33,779 bases of DNA, taken from assembly GCF_008709575.1 (NCBI RefSeq), contig NZ_VYIK01000033.1, positions 365 to 34,143 of the forward strand. Reading direction: 5' to 3'. Shown in pieces: positions 1 through 10,330 of this stretch. The notes under the pieces are model-generated. The model saw only the letters and a list, made by a program, of their open reading frames with translations. It had not been told where the DNA came from and did no database searches. A program made the position numbers and the translations under genes. Source of the DNA: Mycobacterium sp. GTDB taxonomy: Bacteria; Actinomycetota; Actinomycetes; Mycobacteriales; Mycobacteriaceae. Every line of letters begins with the position of its first letter. The first letter of the stretch is position 1.

Positions 1-343
1 AATAGTGGCAGTCGTGGCCGGTGAGCGTAATCGGTGAGGCCAGTTGGCGGGCGTCGCGCAGCCGGCGGCGCGCATCGCCACAGCTGATGCGCAGCCAGTC
101 GGCGACGACCTTGGGCACCGGGCCGCCGATGTCGGCGCGGTCCTCGCAGGCCAGCCCGGCGATCAGGTCGTGACCGGTCACGCTCTGGCGGCGCCGCGCG
201 GTTTCCAGCCGTGCCAGGGCGCGCAGCCGCACCGCCGGGTCATAGGCGGCCCAGTCGAGCGCGCCGACGGCGGCCACGGCGTCGTCGAGCGCCTCGAAGG
301 CGGCCACCACCTCCGGCGGCGCCACCACCTGGATCGAACTCAT
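1..343 (-). CDS. 13E12 repeat family protein (DUF222), N-terminal part
   Basis: The reverse strand opens with an ATG at 343 and stays open to the window edge (114 codons), so only the N-terminus is present. The translation (starting MSSIQVVAPPEVV, then a stretch rich in Ala, Arg and Leu with LARLETARRRQSVTGHDLIAGL and DWLRISCGDARRRLRDA) has the look of the DUF222 domain of mycobacterial 13E12-repeat proteins, which usually carry an HNH nuclease motif at the C-terminus; that part would lie outside the window. The family is multicopy in mycobacteria and several members are SOS-induced. A perfect SOS box covers the start codon, which supports both the identity and the start. Function of the family is not established. 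Confidence 0.8.
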   Translation of the reverse strand, partial: MSSIQVVAPPEVVAAFEALDDAVAAVGALDWAAYDPAVRLRALARLETARRRQSVTGHDLIAGLACEDRADIGGPVPKVVADWLRISCGDARRRLRDARQLASPITLTGHDCHY

Positions 344-349
344 GTTCGA
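334..349. promoter_or_regulatory. SOS box (LexA site)
   Basis: TCGAACTCATGTTCGA is an exact match to the mycobacterial LexA/SOS consensus TCGAAC-N4-GTTCGA. The ATG of the 13E12 gene (reverse strand, 343-341) lies in the spacer, so bound LexA would cover the translation start. LexA boxes in 13E12 genes are known from M. tuberculosis. Confidence 0.85.
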
Positions 350-415
350 AACACTACCGCACACCCCCGACACCATGCTCGACGAAAAACCCCACCTGTG
401 CACAACCCGCGATTC

Positions 416-2026
416 TTAGCGCTGGGTAGCCCGCAGACTGAGCGAAAAAACCAGCCGCACGTCGGCATCGGCGAGCGACGTGCACAGCAGCTCTTCGAGG
501 CGGCGGATCCGATAGCGCACGGTGTTGGGATGCACGTGCAGCTGTTGCGCTGCGGAGGCGATGTCACCGAAGCTGTCCAGGTAGACGCGCAGCGTGTCGG
601 CAAGCGCGGGGTGGCGGGCACGCAGGTCGGGTATCCGCGGGTCGACGAGCCGCTGGTCGGCGCCGACCATGGTGACGATCTCGTCGACCAGCACGGTCGT
701 CCGCACCTCGGCCGGCGACATCACCTGGCCGATCGAATCGGGATGCCGGCCCGCGCTGTCGAGCACCCGGTCGACCTCGGCGCGCGCCGCGGCCGCAGCG
801 GCCAGTCCGGCGATCGGCGTGGCGATGACGGCCCGCAACTGCAGGCCCAGCTCGCTGCGCAGGCTGTTCATCGTGCCCCGGATCCACGACGCGGCCGACT
901 CGGCTTTCGCCTGCGGCAGCAGCACGTAGGTGCGCGAGCCGCGTGACGTGACCTGGGCATCGGCACGAAAAGCATTGGCGCTCAGAGCAACTATGTCGGT
1001 GAATCGCGGGTGCCTGTCGATGTTTTCCACGCCGATCAACGCGGCGCTGCCGCCGGGGGGAATGTCGAGTTCGCGGGCGATGTCGCTGACGTCGAGAGGA
1101 CCGCTGTCAGCCAGGCCCAGCAACTGTTGCACCCGCAGGGTGTGCGTGGACGGGCGGGCGGCCAGCCGCGACATGATGCGCGCGGCCAGCACGGCGCCAC
1201 CCCGCAGTATCTCCTCGGCGTCGTCGGCAAACGGCTGTGAACCGCGCTGCACCCAGATGACGCCGGCGAAAACGGGTGGATGGCGGGCATCGGCGGGCGG
1301 CTGGTGGATACCGATCGCCAGCCGGGGCCGTAGCTTTAACTCCGGGCGTTCCCCGACGTGCACCACGTCGCTGCCGGCACGCAGCGCGTCGAAGATGCCC
1401 GCCCGGCTGATCCATTCCAGATGCTCGGGCGGGCCGGCGCGACCCATGATGGACAGCCGGCGCAATTCGTCGGCCTCCGCGTCGGACGCCGAATAGGCCA
1501 GCACGCGCGACTGGTCGTCCTCGATGCTGACCATGCCGTGGACGCGGTCGGCGATCGATTGCGCAAGGCCGAACAGGTCGGTGCCGGAGTCGTACCGCGG
1601 ATCGGCCAGCGGGGACCTGTGGTGGTCGAAGACGTGATTGACCAGGCGGTACAACCGTTCCCAGCGTGCTTGCGGTTCGACGGCGACCACCGCGATCCCG
1701 GCTTGGGCGGCCCGCGCCGTCAGCTCCTCCGACGGTGCCTTGACGAAGACGGCGATTGGTGCCGGCCCGGTTGCCGTGCCGGCCATCCACCGCTGCGCCT
1801 CGTCGTCGCTCAGTCCCAGCAAAAAGTAGACGTCGGCCGAACCCGCGTCCTTCGCCAGACCCAGCCGCACGTCGTCCGAGACGATCAAGGCGGACGAAGC
1901 CACCGGCAGGTCGAGGCCGCGCGGCGCGTCGACCAGGCGCACCATCGTCGTGTCCAGGGCCAGCAGCAGTTCGCCCAGCCTGACGCCAGCCCGCCACATA
2001 TTGTCTGATCCTACTAGTAGCGGCAC
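416..2026 (-). CDS. pruC: PucR-family transcriptional regulator, PruC-like (Rv1186c type)
   Basis: A 536-residue regulator, close in length to Rv1186c. The N-terminal half (about 1-150) resembles the PucR purine-catabolism sensor domain, the middle a GGDEF-like CdaR fold, and the C-terminus holds the typical PucR helix-turn-helix, with the sequence LRVYLDSFGDIASAAQQLHV followed by HPNTVRYRIRRLEELL near residues 495-520. In mycobacteria the regulator at this position activates proline degradation in response to proline. It is divergent from pruA, with 57 bases between the start codons, which fits local control. An in-frame ATG at 1999 (MWRAGVRLGE) is an alternative start; I kept the longer form because its length fits the homologue. 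The identification rests on the HTH and on synteny with pruA. Confidence 0.82.
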   Translation of the reverse strand: MPLLVGSDNMWRAGVRLGELLLALDTTMVRLVDAPRGLDLPVASSALIVSDDVRLGLAKDAGSADVYFLLGLSDDEAQRWMAGTATGPAPIAVFVKAPSEELTARAAQAGIAVVAVEPQARWERLYRLVNHVFDHHRSPLADPRYDSGTDLFGLAQSIADRVHGMVSIEDDQSRVLAYSASDAEADELRRLSIMGRAGPPEHLEWISRAGIFDALRAGSDVVHVGERPELKLRPRLAIGIHQPPADARHPPVFAGVIWVQRGSQPFADDAEEILRGGAVLAARIMSRLAARPSTHTLRVQQLLGLADSGPLDVSDIARELDIPPGGSAALIGVENIDRHPRFTDIVALSANAFRADAQVTSRGSRTYVLLPQAKAESAASWIRGTMNSLRSELGLQLRAVIATPIAGLAAAAAARAEVDRVLDSAGRHPDSIGQVMSPAEVRTTVLVDEIVTMVGADQRLVDPRIPDLRARHPALADTLRVYLDSFGDIASAAQQLHVHPNTVRYRIRRLEELLCTSLADADVRLVFSLSLRATQR

Positions 2027-2083
2027 AGATTCTTATCCGATCAGCCAAGAACTGGACGCCACCCGGCAGGGATCCTGACGATT
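2027..2083. promoter_or_regulatory. Divergent pruC/pruA control region
   Basis: The 57 bases between the divergent starts must hold promoters for both genes and the likely PruC binding site. I see no strong palindrome and no DosR-like box here. A weak purine run (CAGGGAT, 2067-2073) is the only ribosome-binding candidate for pruA. Confidence 0.45.
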
Positions 2084-3715
<1,632 letters not shown>

Positions 3716-3806
3716 GCCTTGGCACCGGCTGAGGATTGATTGACGGCAGCGACCCGCCGGGTATAGACCAGGCTTTGAGCCAGCGTACCGTCCGAAGGGA
3801 TCAACC

Positions 3807-5270
3807 ATGGCCGTCGCGAGTTCGTTGATCGAGAGCTACCCGATCTACATCGGCGGAGCGTGGACCGAGCCCGAGGAAGGCCGCTACGACGACATCTGTC
3901 CGGCTACCGAGGAGGTGATCGCCTCGGCGCCGAATCCCAGTCGAGCCCAAGTCGAGCAAGCCATCGCGGCCGCGCGGGCTGCGTTCGACTCGGGCCCCTG
4001 GGCCGACGCGGGCCCCGAGCAACGGGCTCGCTGGCTCAACCAGCTCGGCGACGCACTGCTCGACCATGGCGACGAGTTCTACGCCTTGGCGCAGCGGGAG
4101 TGGGGCGCTACCGCCAACGAGCGCGCGGTCCACGTGGACCACGCGGCGTTCGCGGCGTTGCAGGCGGCTGAACTTGCGCGTCATCCGGTCGAGGAGCAGA
4201 TCGAGGCATTCGGCACCGCGGGAAGCACACTGCTGCGTTACGAGCCACTCGGGGTGGTGTCGATTCTGACGCCATGGAATTTTCCGCATACGCTCAATGT
4301 CCTGAAGGTGAGTGCCGCGTTGGCCGCCGGCAATACCGTCGTGCTCAAGCCGTCGCCCCTGTCGCCGCTGGCGGGCCTCGCACTGGCGCGCATCATCGAC
4401 GAGCACACCGATATCCCTCCGGGCGCAGTCAACGTCGTGACCCCCTTCGGTGTCGAAGCGAGCAAGTTGCTGACGGTCGACCCGCGCGTCGACATGGTCA
4501 GCTTCACCGGGAGCTCGGCGGTCGGCCGAGAAGTGATGACCGCGGCGGGCGCCACCATGAAGCGGCTCTTGCTCGAATGCGGCGGAAAATCGGCCAGCAT
4601 CGTGCTCGACGACATTGCGCTGTCGAACGAGTTGCTGCAGCGGATGCTGTTCGATTCCTGTTCTTTCCACGCCGGGCAAGCCTGCATACTGCACAGCCGG
4701 CTGCTGCTTCCCGAGTCGATCCACGACGACGTCGTCGAGCGCTTGGTCGCCCTTGCCCGCGACGTGAAGGTCGGCGATCCGAGCGACCCGCAAGTCCAGA
4801 TGGGTCCGCTGATCAGTGCCGCCCAGCGGCAACGCGTTCAGGCCTACGTCACTGCCGCGCTCGACGACGGCGCCAAGCTCGCCACCGGCGGAGGCCGGCC
4901 GGCGGGCCTGAACACCGGCTTCTACTTCGAGCCGACAATCCTCACCGAGGTCACTCCCGACATGGCGATCGCCCAGGAAGAAGTGTTCGGTCCGGTGCTG
5001 GCGGTGCTGCGCTACCGTGACGACGACGATGCGGTAAAGATCGCGAACAACTCGCGATACGGGCTTTCCGGCGCAGTGTGGGGCACCGACGCGGATCGGG
5101 CGCTGGCCGTCGCACGCCGCGTGCGCACCGGCCAGATCGCGGTCAACGGGTGCAGCCCCGGCGGCGCGCCGTTCGGGGGGTTCAAACAGAGCGGACTGGG
5201 CCGGGAAGGCGGCGGGATCAGGGGAATTCGGCAGTACATGGAACTGAAAGCCATCGGAGTTCCCGCATGA
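3807..5270 (+). CDS. NAD(P)-dependent aldehyde dehydrogenase
   Basis: A 487-residue protein of the classical aldehyde dehydrogenase superfamily. It has the Rossmann/Asn motif TPWNFP, the general base Glu257 in LLLECGGKS, the nucleophile Cys293 in HAGQACILHS, and the C-terminal EEVFGPVLAVLRY and PFGGFKQSGLGREGG blocks. The substrate cannot be read from sequence; the organisation is that of broad-specificity fatty/aromatic aldehyde dehydrogenases. A good ribosome-binding site (GAAGGGATC) precedes the ATG. It follows pruA on the same strand after 91 bases, a gap without a clear terminator, so cotranscription is possible but unproven. It is the last gene before the first DosR-like box, so it marks the left border of the dormancy block. 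Confidence 0.88.
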   Translation: MAVASSLIESYPIYIGGAWTEPEEGRYDDICPATEEVIASAPNPSRAQVEQAIAAARAAFDSGPWADAGPEQRARWLNQLGDALLDHGDEFYALAQREWGATANERAVHVDHAAFAALQAAELARHPVEEQIEAFGTAGSTLLRYEPLGVVSILTPWNFPHTLNVLKVSAALAAGNTVVLKPSPLSPLAGLALARIIDEHTDIPPGAVNVVTPFGVEASKLLTVDPRVDMVSFTGSSAVGREVMTAAGATMKRLLLECGGKSASIVLDDIALSNELLQRMLFDSCSFHAGQACILHSRLLLPESIHDDVVERLVALARDVKVGDPSDPQVQMGPLISAAQRQRVQAYVTAALDDGAKLATGGGRPAGLNTGFYFEPTILTEVTPDMAIAQEEVFGPVLAVLRYRDDDDAVKIANNSRYGLSGAVWGTDADRALAVARRVRTGQIAVNGCSPGGAPFGGFKQSGLGREGGGIRGIRQYMELKAIGVPA

Positions 5271-5303
5271 CGGCGAAGCCGCGGAGGTACTGAGACTTTT
5301 GCC

Positions 5304-5317
5304 GGGACGAAGGTCTC
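5304..5317. promoter_or_regulatory. DosR-like box ahead of the prenyltransferase-repeat/ppsA operon
   Basis: GGGACGAAGGTCTC matches 11 of 14 positions of the DosR core GGGACTWWAGTCCC. It lies 79 bases before the GTG at 5396 and 37 bases before the small open frame at 5355, in the only intergenic space ahead of this operon. Confidence 0.6.
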
Positions 5318-5354
5318 TAGTGAGTCGCCTCGGGCTGTTCTAGCGTCGACTCTT

Positions 5355-5399
5355 ATGGCAGGACAGCAGCGGGAATACCCTAGCGCGGCGCCGCGGTGA
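5355..5399 (+). other. Possible 14-codon leader open frame
   Basis: ATG at 5355 opens a 14-residue frame (MAGQQREYPSAAPR) whose TGA overlaps the GTG start of the next gene in the arrangement GTGA. Such an overlap would allow coupled translation. There is no convincing ribosome-binding site before it, and so short a frame can arise by chance. Confidence 0.25.
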
Positions 5400-6280
5400 C
5401 GCCGGAGCAAGACGCACCGCCAGGGCCGTGCCTCGACCGACAGGCAATCGGACGATATGTACTGGGGCGGCGCACACCCGCGGGGGGTTACTGCTTTTAC
5501 CGCACACCGCAGTGGGACGTGGAGGAGCCCAACGCGCCGGACACGCTGGCCGCCCTCGAGTCGCTCCGGTTGCTCGGCGTCGATATTCCTGCGCCGGGGC
5601 AGACCGCCGGCTGGCTCCGCAGTCTTCAGGACGACAGCGGGGGATACCCGACCTTGACAATCGGCTGGGCGGCGCTTCGCGCGCTCGACGTGCTCACCGC
5701 GGAGCCGAAGTTTTCCCCAGATCGGTGGCTGCGTGGCCGGCTTGAGGTCCTTCGAGATTGCGTCGGGCCGCGGGATTGGCGTTCGACAATCGTCGACGCG
5801 CTGCATCTGTGCGAGCTGCTGGGCCTGCGGCACGGCGCGCCGCACGGCCCGGGACAGGATCGCCTTGTGGCGCTGCTGGATTCGGCGCGTGCCACCGACG
5901 GAGGATGGGCTGCTCCGGGTGCGGACGTGGAGACGACGGCGACGGGTCTGCGTCTGGCCCGACTGATAGATCCGCACTGGCAGCCCGATCCGCTCTTGGA
6001 CACCTTCCTGAGTCGCTGCGAGGACGACCTGCTTGGCCTGCGGCTGGCCCCGGCTGCGCGAACCACCTCGGTCGGGGCGCTGTGGGGCGGACTCACGCTC
6101 GGCCAGGCGCTGGATCATCGCTTGCGCCATCTCGGCGCCGTCGCACGACAGTTGGTTTTGCTCGCACGCCCGGACGGCGGGCTGAGCGAGCGCCACGGGG
6201 CAATTTCGACGTTACAGGCCACGTGGCGTGGACTCGAGGCCGCGACCCTGCTCGACAAGCTACGAGAGGAGCAGTCGTGA
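5396..6280 (+). CDS. Prenyltransferase/terpene-cyclase alpha-alpha barrel repeat protein
   Basis: A 294-residue protein made of repeated Gly-Gly-aromatic units: GGYCFYRTPQW, GGYPTLTIGW, GGWAAPGADVETTATGLRLARL and GGLSERHGAISTLQATWRGLEAA. These are the QW/PFT-beta type repeats of protein prenyltransferase beta subunits and squalene-hopene cyclases, which fold into an alpha-alpha barrel. At under 300 residues it is only one barrel long; the DxDD catalytic motif of cyclases is not visible, so the enzymatic role is unknown. The start is GTG at 5396 with a weak ribosome-binding site. Its TGA overlaps the GTG of ppsA by four bases, so the two are translated as a pair. A DosR-like box lies upstream, suggesting hypoxic induction. 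Confidence 0.72.
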   Translation: MTPEQDAPPGPCLDRQAIGRYVLGRRTPAGGYCFYRTPQWDVEEPNAPDTLAALESLRLLGVDIPAPGQTAGWLRSLQDDSGGYPTLTIGWAALRALDVLTAEPKFSPDRWLRGRLEVLRDCVGPRDWRSTIVDALHLCELLGLRHGAPHGPGQDRLVALLDSARATDGGWAAPGADVETTATGLRLARLIDPHWQPDPLLDTFLSRCEDDLLGLRLAPAARTTSVGALWGGLTLGQALDHRLRHLGAVARQLVLLARPDGGLSERHGAISTLQATWRGLEAATLLDKLREEQS

Positions 6281-8694
6281 ACGCGCTCAAATACGTGCGG
6301 TTTTTCGAGGAGATCGGGATCGAGGATGTACCGCTGGTCGGCGGCAAGAACGCCTCGCTCGGCGAGATGTACCGCAAGCTCTCCGGCGAAGGGGTGCTGG
6401 TACCGCACGGCTTCGCCATCACCGCCGACGCCTACCGCCGGATGCTGGAGGCCGCAGCGGCTTGGCAGCCGCTGCGTGCCGTTCTGGAGGGTATCGACCC
6501 CGGCAACGTCGCCGATTTGGCACGCCGCGGCAAGCGGGCCCGCGAGATTGTGTACGGCGCCGGTCTGCCCGACGACGTCGCAGCCGACGTGTGCGCCGGG
6601 TACCGGCGGTTACAGGGCGAGTACGGCGATGACGTGAGCCTGGCGGTGCGCAGCTCGGCGACGGCCGAAGACCTGCCCACAGCGAGCTTCGCCGGCCAGC
6701 AGGACACTTTTCTCAACGTCCATGGCGAGCAGAGCCTGCTCGACGCCTGCCGGCGCTGTTTTGCGAGCCTGTTCACCGACCGGGCCATCCACTATCGCAT
6801 CGACCAGGGCTTCGACCACTTCAAGGTCGCCTTGTCGATCGGCGTGATGAAAATGGTGCGCGCGGATATCGCGTCCTCGGGCGTGATGTTCTCCCTCGAC
6901 ACCGAATCGGGCTTTCGCGACGTGGTATTGATCACCGGCGCCTACGGCCTCGGCGAGAACGTCGTGCAGGGCGCGGTCGACCCCGACGAGTTCTACGTCC
7001 ACAAACCCACCTTCGCCGCGGGCCACCGGGCTGTGTTGCGCCGCCTGCTCGGTGACAAAGCCGTCAAGATGGTCGTCGCCGAAGGCTCCGCCAAGCAGAC
7101 CACCCGCAATGTCCCCACACCCAGGGCCGACCGCGAGCGCTTCTGCCTCACCGACGAGGACGTCTTGGAGTTGGCCGGCGCCGCGATCAAGATCGCGACC
7201 CACTACGGCCGGCCGATGGACATGGAGTGGGCCAAAGACGGTATCGACGGACGGCTCTATATCGTGCAGGCCCGGCCGGAGACGGTCGCCTCCCGGCGAC
7301 CGGTCACCCAACTGGAGAGTTACCTGCTCGAGGGTTCCGGTGAGGTGCTCGTCGAGGGCCGCTCGGTGGGGGACAAGATCGCCTCGGGCCGGGCCCGCGT
7401 GATCGACGACTTAGCCCACCTCGTGGAGTTCAGGCCGGGCGAAGTGCTGGTTGCCGACACCACCACACCCGACTGGGAGCCGGTGATGAAGACCGCGGCG
7501 GCGATCGTCACCAACCGCGGCGGGCGGACCTGCCATGCCGCGATCATCGCCCGCGAGCTCGGGGTCCCTGCCGTCGTGGGATCCGTTGACGCGACCACGC
7601 GCTTGGCCAGTGGCCAGACGGTCACGGTGTCCTGCGCCGAAGGTGACACCGGGCGCGTCTACGCCGGTGAGATCCCGTTTACGGTCGAACATGCCGAGAT
7701 CAGCGGTCTTGCACGGCCGGCCACCGAGATCATGATCAATCTGGGCAATCCGGATCTGGCTTTTAAGACTTCGTTTTTGCCCAACGACGGCGTCGGCCTG
7801 GCCCGCATGGAATTCATCATCAGCGAGTCGATCAAAGCCCACCCGCTCGCGCTGCTGCATCCCGAGAAAGTGACCGACCCCAAGGCCCGTGCCCAGCTGG
7901 CCCATCTGACCCGCGGCTACCCCGACGGGGCGAGCTTTTTTGTGCAGCGGCTCTCCGAAGGGATCGGCACCATCGCCGCGGCATTCTGGCCCAAGCCCGT
8001 GGTGGTGCGCATGTCGGACTTCAAGACCAACGAATACGCGAGCCTCATCGGCGGAGCCGACTTCGAGCCCGACGAGGACAACCCGATGCTCGGCTTCCGC
8101 GGAGCCTCCCGTTACGCCCATCCTGCCTACGCCGAGGGTTTCGCGCTCGAGTGCCGGGCGATGAAGCGGGTCCGCGAGCAGATGGGGCTCACCAACATCG
8201 TCCTCATGGTGCCGTTCGTGCGCCGCGTCGCCGAGGCCCGGCAGGTGCTGGACCGGATGGCCGACCTGGGCCTGCAGCGGGGTGAGAACGGCCTCAAGGT
8301 TTACGCGATGTGCGAGATTCCCAACAACATCGTGCTGATCGACGAATTCGCCAAGTATTTCGACGGCTTCTCGATTGGCTCGAACGATCTCACCCAGCTC
8401 ACGCTGGGCGTCGACCGCGACAGCGAGATCGTCGCGTTCGACTTCGACGAGCGCGACGAAGGCGTCAAGGAGATGATTCGGCTGGCCGTGGACGGCTGTC
8501 GGCGCAACGGGATCCACTCCGGCCTGTGCGGGCAGGCACCGTCCGACTATCCCGACATGGCCGAATTCCTCGTCGAGATCGGCATCGACTCGATGAGTCT
8601 CGATCCCGACACCGTGCTCAAGACCACCAAGGCGGTATTGCAGCTCGAGCAGCGGCTCGGGCGTGCCGCCCGGGCCGGGGAGCAGTCCGGTTAG
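6277..8694 (+). CDS. ppsA: Phosphoenolpyruvate synthase (pyruvate, water dikinase)
   Basis: Makes PEP from pyruvate using ATP (giving AMP and phosphate), the gluconeogenic bypass of pyruvate kinase. The 805-residue length and domain order fit PEP synthase, not the pyruvate phosphate dikinase of Rv1127c (about 490 residues). Visible motifs: N-terminal ATP-grasp VGGKNASLGEM and RSSATAEDLPTASFAGQQDT; the phosphohistidine His420 in GGRTCHAAIIARELG; the C-terminal TIM barrel with NDLTQLTLGVDRDS and catalytic Cys751 in CGQAPSDYP. Both residue numbers are practically those of E. coli PpsA. The start is a GTG preceded by GAGAGGA (6264-6270); an open frame runs further upstream but overlaps the preceding gene. 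Under a DosR-like box it would recycle pyruvate or lactate carbon when respiration stops. Confidence 0.92.
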   Translation: MNALKYVRFFEEIGIEDVPLVGGKNASLGEMYRKLSGEGVLVPHGFAITADAYRRMLEAAAAWQPLRAVLEGIDPGNVADLARRGKRAREIVYGAGLPDDVAADVCAGYRRLQGEYGDDVSLAVRSSATAEDLPTASFAGQQDTFLNVHGEQSLLDACRRCFASLFTDRAIHYRIDQGFDHFKVALSIGVMKMVRADIASSGVMFSLDTESGFRDVVLITGAYGLGENVVQGAVDPDEFYVHKPTFAAGHRAVLRRLLGDKAVKMVVAEGSAKQTTRNVPTPRADRERFCLTDEDVLELAGAAIKIATHYGRPMDMEWAKDGIDGRLYIVQARPETVASRRPVTQLESYLLEGSGEVLVEGRSVGDKIASGRARVIDDLAHLVEFRPGEVLVADTTTPDWEPVMKTAAAIVTNRGGRTCHAAIIARELGVPAVVGSVDATTRLASGQTVTVSCAEGDTGRVYAGEIPFTVEHAEISGLARPATEIMINLGNPDLAFKTSFLPNDGVGLARMEFIISESIKAHPLALLHPEKVTDPKARAQLAHLTRGYPDGASFFVQRLSEGIGTIAAAFWPKPVVVRMSDFKTNEYASLIGGADFEPDEDNPMLGFRGASRYAHPAYAEGFALECRAMKRVREQMGLTNIVLMVPFVRRVAEARQVLDRMADLGLQRGENGLKVYAMCEIPNNIVLIDEFAKYFDGFSIGSNDLTQLTLGVDRDSEIVAFDFDERDEGVKEMIRLAVDGCRRNGIHSGLCGQAPSDYPDMAEFLVEIGIDSMSLDPDTVLKTTKAVLQLEQRLGRAARAGEQSG

Positions 8695-8744
8695 TTCGCC
8701 CGATGGCTGGATTCTTCTGACGGCGCGCGGCGAATAACGGTCTG

Positions 8745-10145
8745 TCACGCCGGTTGGTGTACGGGCCGCGGGTCCTTGCGTGCACGCCTTCGGCTGATCG
8801 CCACCAGCCGCGCCACTGCCTCCTCGATGCCTGCGGCGAGTCGGTCGATGTCGGGGGCGCTGTCGTAGTCGGCGGTGATGCCGAAGACGAACGTGTCGGC
8901 GTAACTCACCATCGCTATGCCGGTGCGCAGACCCAGGGCAATCGGCGGTACCGGGAGGACTTCTTGTACCTCGCGGCCCATCAGTTTCTGCCGACGCTGC
9001 GAACCGGGAACGTTGGTCGCCAACGCGACGACCGCGCGCTGCGGTATCCCGGTGAGTAGCCGAATCATTCTCGCCGACAAGGGAAACGGCATCATATTAG
9101 CTGCTGCCACGAACGCGCTGCCTGCTTCGCGCTGACCGCTGGCCTTTGCTGCCATCAACCGGGCGTGCACGAGCTGCAACTGCTTCACCGGGTCCGACTC
9201 GTCGACGGGCAGCAGCGGCAGCATCGCCGAGACCCGGTTGTCGGTATAGTGGAGATCCTTCATCGATCGGACCGACACCGGAACCAAGGTTCGCAGCGAA
9301 TCGTGATGGAGCTTTTCGCCGCGGTTGAGCAGAAGTTTGCGGTAGCTGTCGGTGACGGCGGCGAGCGCCACATCGTTGAGCGTCACGTCGAAGGTCTGCG
9401 AGACCTTTTCCATCTCGGCAAGCCGCACCCTCGTCGCGCTGTAGCGGCGCAGCGTCGTCACCGGACCGGTCAGCGACGAACCCGGCGGGGCGCTGAGCAG
9501 ACCCGCCGCCAGCTCGGCGACGCCTACTGCGGCGTGTTCGGCCGCGGTGGCCGCGGCGATCCCGTTCCGCCACATGCCCCTTAACCAGGTCAAAGGGTTG
9601 ATGCTCAAAGATGGCGCACGCAGATCTCCATCCGATTGCTTGGCGGCTCGAATATTCTTCGCGAATGTGTCGCCGCTACCGTCATCGCTCAGCTTCCCCA
9701 GCATCTGCGTGGTGGCAATACCGTCGGCGATGCAGTGATGGAGTTTCAGCAGGACGGCCCACCTGTTCCCGGCGAGACCTTCGATGATCCAGCATTCCCA
9801 GAGCGGACGATCACGGTCGAGTCGATGCTGCATGACGGTCGCAATCAGTGCGAAAAGCTCAGCGTCACCGCCGGGTTCGGGCAGCGCCGCGCGGCGCAGA
9901 TGGTGCGAGATGTCGAAGTGCGGGTCGGGTACCCAGTCCGGTGCGCCCACATCGAGCGGATGGGTGCGCAACATCTGCGTGTAGCGAGGAATTGAATGGA
10001 TGCGTTCTGCGACTGTTGCGGCTATCTCTTCGTACCGTGGAACCGGTCCGGCAACGATCGACACCCCCGCAATAGCCAGACTCACATGCGGATCAGAGTC
10101 CTCGGCTTCCAAGAAACTGGCATCTAGGGCTGTCAAGCGTTCCAT
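8745..10145 (-). CDS. tgs1: Wax ester synthase/diacylglycerol acyltransferase (triacylglycerol synthase, Tgs1-like)
   Basis: Transfers an acyl group from acyl-CoA to diacylglycerol, storing fatty acids as triacylglycerol during dormancy. The 466 residues run in register with Rv3130c (Tgs1): start MERLTALDASFLEAED, the active-site motif HHCIADG at 136-142, NDVALAAVTDSYR, LVPVSVRS, and the C-terminal ATNVPGS and GITADYDSAPDIDRLAAGIEEAVARLVAISRRR. It is divergent from the Rv3131-like nitroreductase, the same pairing as Rv3130c/Rv3131 in M. tuberculosis, with DosR-like boxes between them. It converges on ppsA with a 50-base gap in which I see no clear terminator. Confidence 0.93.
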   Translation of the reverse strand: MERLTALDASFLEAEDSDPHVSLAIAGVSIVAGPVPRYEEIAATVAERIHSIPRYTQMLRTHPLDVGAPDWVPDPHFDISHHLRRAALPEPGGDAELFALIATVMQHRLDRDRPLWECWIIEGLAGNRWAVLLKLHHCIADGIATTQMLGKLSDDGSGDTFAKNIRAAKQSDGDLRAPSLSINPLTWLRGMWRNGIAAATAAEHAAVGVAELAAGLLSAPPGSSLTGPVTTLRRYSATRVRLAEMEKVSQTFDVTLNDVALAAVTDSYRKLLLNRGEKLHHDSLRTLVPVSVRSMKDLHYTDNRVSAMLPLLPVDESDPVKQLQLVHARLMAAKASGQREAGSAFVAAANMMPFPLSARMIRLLTGIPQRAVVALATNVPGSQRRQKLMGREVQEVLPVPPIALGLRTGIAMVSYADTFVFGITADYDSAPDIDRLAAGIEEAVARLVAISRRRARKDPRPVHQPA

Positions 10146-10180
10146 TAACTCACTATCCGGCTTTTAGTGCTCAACGAGCA

Positions 10181-10194
10181 GGGCCGGAAGTCCT
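10181..10194. promoter_or_regulatory. DosR-like box, tgs1 side
   Basis: GGGCCGGAAGTCCT matches 10 of 14 core positions, with an intact AAGTCC half-site. It sits 36 bases upstream of the tgs1 start, a typical distance for a DosR site overlapping the -35 region. Confidence 0.55.
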
Positions 10195-10330
10195 CAGCCA
10201 GGGCTGAACGGCGTTGAGAACTCGCCCGAGCGACGCACTCACACCGGCACCCGACGGGCGCTGCTGCACGCTGAGTTGTGGGCCTTGCCGACAGACGCCC
10301 GGGCGCGGCGGAAGCCGCCGAAGAGCTTTA

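Noticed and set aside
44..946. Long forward open frame of 300 codons over the left end
   Set aside because: It runs antisense to the 13E12 gene and the PucR regulator, both of which have family motifs; its translation is low-complexity Arg/Gly/His-rich, as expected from the opposite strand of GC-rich coding DNA.
5758..6276. Extension of ppsA upstream of GTG 6277
   Set aside because: It overlaps the prenyltransferase-repeat gene out of frame; PEP synthase homology starts at NALKYVRFFEEIG, with a ribosome-binding site directly before it.
6277..8694. Calling the large kinase gene pyruvate phosphate dikinase (ppdK)
   Set aside because: Length (805 residues), domain order and the positions of His420 and Cys751 match PEP synthase; the mycobacterial PpdK is much shorter.
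7411..8748. 445-codon reverse frame opposite ppsA
   Set aside because: Mirror of the C-terminal part of PEP synthase, whose catalytic motifs are on the forward strand.
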